Shown: positions 61,353 to 64,000 of the stretch, piece by piece
Layout: each line of letters starts with the position of its first letter
How positions within the stretch are numbered: position 1 is the first letter of the stretch
NCBI GenBank assembly: GCA_024516155.1
Contig: JAJJXM010000089.1
Coordinates: forward strand, 1 to 64,000
DNA: 64,000 nucleotides
Reading direction: 5' to 3'
DNA from: Pyronema omphalodes
Taxonomy: Eukaryota > Ascomycota > Pezizomycetes > Pezizales > Pyronemataceae
Notes under the pieces: generated by a model
What the model was told of the DNA's origin: nothing
What the model saw: the letters and a program-made list of their open reading frames with translations, nothing else
The model's database searches: none
Translations under genes and position numbers: made by a program

Positions 61353-62404
61353 TCTCCTCTCCTCTCCTCTTGTCTCAACTCCTATTTCTCTCCTCTCCTC
61401 AACTCTCCTCTCTAAGCCAGTTAAAAAAGAACTAATACACATTCCATGGCATTCATCACAAATTCCTATTTTCAGAATTCCGGTGTTTTGGTGATATGAC
61501 TTGCGGTTCTTTCGATGGTTCGGTACATATGGAAGTTAGAGGTCTGTTGGTTGGCTGGTTTTGCGGTTCCTCGATGGACGGGGCTCAGATTTTAGAGGTC
61601 TGTTGGTTCCCTTTTCGTTGCCTGGTTCGTCGGGATTCGTATTCAGGCTACTTAAGCACACGCTAGCGTAGCGGGGCGTAATCTAGCAAAGCAAGCAAAC
61701 TTAGTCTTAGCAGGCTGACTGACAAGCTGGATGCGGCAGAAGCAAGCAAAGCAGGTCAACGTGGGACAGTCTAAGCAAAGATGAAGAAGAACTTCCTGAA
61801 TCGTGATAAGCTCAAGGATAAGAAAGCGACAGGTACATATTTCCATATGTAGAACGAAGGAGGGGGGAAGGGGGGTTTTGACTTTTTTTTTTTTTTTTTT
61901 TAATTTTGTTATATCTATTCTGCGGCTCTCACATTAATTTGGAGAACGGAAAAACACCATCACCGCGAAGAAGAAGAAGAAGAAATAAAAACAACGTCAT
62001 CATCGAGAAGCTTGTTCACATCACCATCACAACCGTCTACAACTACGAGCGAGCTCTTAAACGAACGAACGACCAAACGAACGAACTACACTACTATACA
62101 GTCACGCCCAGAGATACAGCCTCAACCGCCACCATCACCAATACCGACATCTTACCAGCGATTGACGTATTTACATCTACCTACTATTTATATCTACTTG
62201 ACTCATTCCAGAAAGATTATATACCCCACCTGGACGGAGAATTCACCTTGCAGCGGCTGTGAAACATCAAAAGCGTACCTATCGCCTATCAAGCCTCACG
62301 TAACCCCCACTACACGAAACCTCCAATATACATCTCGAACCTCGAGCTGCGCACCACACAAATCACATCTTCGCAACATCTACTACACACAACCACCCAC
62401 CTAA

Positions 62405-63772
62405 ATGCGAATACATGGCTTCCCCAGCGCTCTCCGCACCACCCTCATAACCGCCCGTCACCAATGCCCCCCCCTCCCTCGCCGCATCCCACATAACGCA
62501 GCATCAACATCAGTATCAGCATCACCACCAGCATCCGGAGTACGAACCTTCTTTGGCTTCAGCACCTCGAAACCTCGCGCTCCCACCCACCTCCAACAGA
62601 TCCGTAACCGCTCCAACAACTCCTCCACAACCTCCTCCTCACTCCCAACCCAACCCCCAAATCCCACCTCCCCCTCTCCATACTACTTCATCCCCTCACA
62701 TTCCCTCTTCGCCAAGCGACCACCTCGACCCTTCCCTCCACCCTTCCACACACCCCCCACCACAAGCTTCAGCGACCCCCTAACCTCACATTCCCTCCCC
62801 GGACGCGGACGCAGCAGCCAAGGATCCCGGGATCTCGACCCACCCGAGGGGGGACGACACCTACGGGGGACAACCAACGGCGACGATGCGATTCTCACCA
62901 GTCCGCACTACCTAGCAGTCGCCGATGGGGTTGGAGCCTGGAACACGAAATCCCACGGACACGCCCCATTATGGTCTCGGTTGATGCTACATTTCTGGTC
63001 TCTTGAGTTATGCAAGGGGAAATTTGGGTTCCAGAGACCTGCGGAGGAAGGTGGTGTGGATCCTGTTATGAGTCTGCAGGAAGCTTATCATGAGACTTTT
63101 ATGGCGACTACGAATGCGGGGGTTAGGAGGGATCAGATTTGGCAGGGGACTACCACGGTTTGTGGCGCTGTGTTGGAGGGGAATACTGTTAGGCTTGTGA
63201 ACCTGGGTGATAGTGTCGGCATGATTTATAGACCGAAGAAGAAACTTACTGAAGAGGAGTTGAGGGAAAAGGAAAAAGAGAGGAAACCGAAAAGGTCAAG
63301 GTGGGGAAGAAAAGAGGTGGAGGAAAAGGAAGAACCCGGCTGGTTGTTGAGAACTACGGAACAGTGGCATTGGTTTGATTGTCCTAGGCAATTAGGGACC
63401 AATTCTCCTGATACTCCGGCTGGACAGGCGGTGGTGCAAGAGGTGGAAGTACAAGATGGTGATATTTTTTTGTTAGCTACGGATGGATTGGTGGATAATA
63501 TGTGGGATGCGGAGATTTTGGCGGTGATTGAAGAGGTCCTGGCTGAGCCGGAGGAGGTGATTGAGAAGGAAGCGGGAACAGGAGGGGATGCGGGAAGAAT
63601 GAAGGTTCTGGCTAGTAGGATTGTGGAACAGGCGAAGAAAACGGCGATGGATATGTTTGCGGAATCGCCGTATATGGAAAGGAGTATTGATGAGGGATTG
63701 GGAATTGAGGGTGGAAAGTGGGATGATATTAGTGTCGTTGCGGCCGTGTGTAGGAAGGGAACTCCCGAGTAG
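62405..63772 (+). CDS. PTC7: Ptc7-like PP2C protein phosphatase, mitochondrial
   Basis: A single exon of 455 residues. Ptc7 is a Mg/Mn-dependent Ser/Thr phosphatase of mitochondria; in yeast it activates Coq7 for coenzyme Q synthesis. The first ~50 residues are basic and hydroxylated with few acids (MRIHGFPSALRTTLITARHQ), as in a mitochondrial presequence, followed by a Pro/Ser-rich linker to about 90. PP2C motifs are NGDDA (158-162), VADGVGAW (172-179), LVNLGDSVGMIYR, LATDGLVDNMWDAE and WDDISVVAAV, supplying the metal-binding Asp residues. A charged insert (EEELREKEKERKPKRSRWG) lies in the middle. Yeast PTC7 is alternatively spliced; no intron is seen here. Confidence 0.93.
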   Translation: MRIHGFPSALRTTLITARHQCPPLPRRIPHNAASTSVSASPPASGVRTFFGFSTSKPRAPTHLQQIRNRSNNSSTTSSSLPTQPPNPTSPSPYYFIPSHSLFAKRPPRPFPPPFHTPPTTSFSDPLTSHSLPGRGRSSQGSRDLDPPEGGRHLRGTTNGDDAILTSPHYLAVADGVGAWNTKSHGHAPLWSRLMLHFWSLELCKGKFGFQRPAEEGGVDPVMSLQEAYHETFMATTNAGVRRDQIWQGTTTVCGAVLEGNTVRLVNLGDSVGMIYRPKKKLTEEELREKEKERKPKRSRWGRKEVEEKEEPGWLLRTTEQWHWFDCPRQLGTNSPDTPAGQAVVQEVEVQDGDIFLLATDGLVDNMWDAEILAVIEEVLAEPEEVIEKEAGTGGDAGRMKVLASRIVEQAKKTAMDMFAESPYMERSIDEGLGIEGGKWDDISVVAAVCRKGTPE

Positions 63773-64000
63773 GGAAAATGAGGAGATGGGAATAGTTGAG
63801 GAGGACGACGAGGAGGAAAAGGAATGAAGTAAAGCGAGGCGCGGCGAAGCCAGCAGAGCCAGCGGAGTCAGCGAAGCCAAACGAATTTCGACCAACCACA
63901 ATCAGCATCAACCACAATCATCATTACATTTCACATCATCACCACATCATCACCACATCATCATTATCATCACATTTTACATTTCACAGCTTTTTCAGCA
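63773..64000. other. Right edge, PTC7 3' region
   Basis: GA-rich then CATCATCACCACATCATC repeats. No gene seen before the window ends. Confidence 0.5.

Larger units (their letters stand above)
56073..62404. other. 6.3-kb repeat-rich gene-poor stretch
   Basis: Between the CaM kinase and PTC7. It has T-rich, (TTTTA)n, (TTTTTG)n, poly-C, C-rich pentamer and TTGGTAGG arrays listed separately, plus a GC-rich patch at 60120-60420. Open frames here are low complexity. The 61906-62404 part is CA-rich and probably the PTC7 leader. Confidence 0.6.

Noticed and set aside
61906..62262. 118-residue open frame upstream of PTC7
   Set aside because: CA-rich leader-like sequence, biased composition and two overlapping frames; better read as 5' UTR.

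Overview
The window is nuclear DNA of a filamentous ascomycete (Pezizomycotina). The evidence is short introns of about 46-90 nt with CTRAC-like branch points, CT/CA-rich leaders before start codons, a LaeA-like methyltransferase, a Tad-clade LINE remnant, and a set of housekeeping orthologues (Pwp1, Caf120, eIF4A, Snx4, Sec66, Npl4, Rrp1, Afg2, CaM kinase, Ptc7). The abundance of simple repeats and homopolymers would fit Orbiliomycetes or a neighbouring early-diverging class. That placement is a guess, because nothing in the window fixes the class.

Layout. 1-6.2 kb is accessory: a direct repeat, an element with terminal inverted repeats (TIRs), a LaeA-like methyltransferase with a one-base frameshift, a (TTTTA)n array and a decayed LINE tail. 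6.2-8.2 kb has two lineage-type unknown genes. 8.2-12.3 kb has PWP1, a tRNA-like relic and a broken gene fragment that abuts a 500-bp minisatellite. 12.3-14.2 kb is repeats. 14.2-19.3 kb is the four-exon CAF120 gene. 19.3-31.7 kb is a 12.4-kb stretch with almost no coding evidence, apart from one possible 51-residue spliced gene. 31.7-47.3 kb is gene-dense: an F-box/JmjC gene diverging from eIF4A, then SNX4, a possible small TATA-driven gene, SEC66 diverging from NPL4, RRP1 and a FAH-family hydrolase. 47.3-50.2 kb holds a LINE 3' tail and a 491-bp element with long TIRs. 50.2-56.1 kb has AFG2 (frameshifted at a C7 run) diverging from a CaM kinase. 56.1-62.4 kb is another repeat-rich gene-free stretch. 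PTC7 closes the window.

Functional links. PWP1, RRP1 and AFG2 all act in ribosome biogenesis. eIF4A and CAF120 act in translation and mRNA turnover. NPL4 and AFG2 belong to the Cdc48-type AAA/ubiquitin world, and SEC66 serves ER import. These are separate housekeeping genes, not an operon or a biosynthetic cluster. No CRISPR array, rRNA gene, intact transposase, toxin system or secondary-metabolite backbone gene was seen. The most unusual content is non-coding or broken: the two TIR elements, three LINE 3' tails that differ partly by G-to-A changes (as RIP would produce), two frameshifts, a minisatellite next to a gene relic, a GC-AG intron, and several tiny exons.
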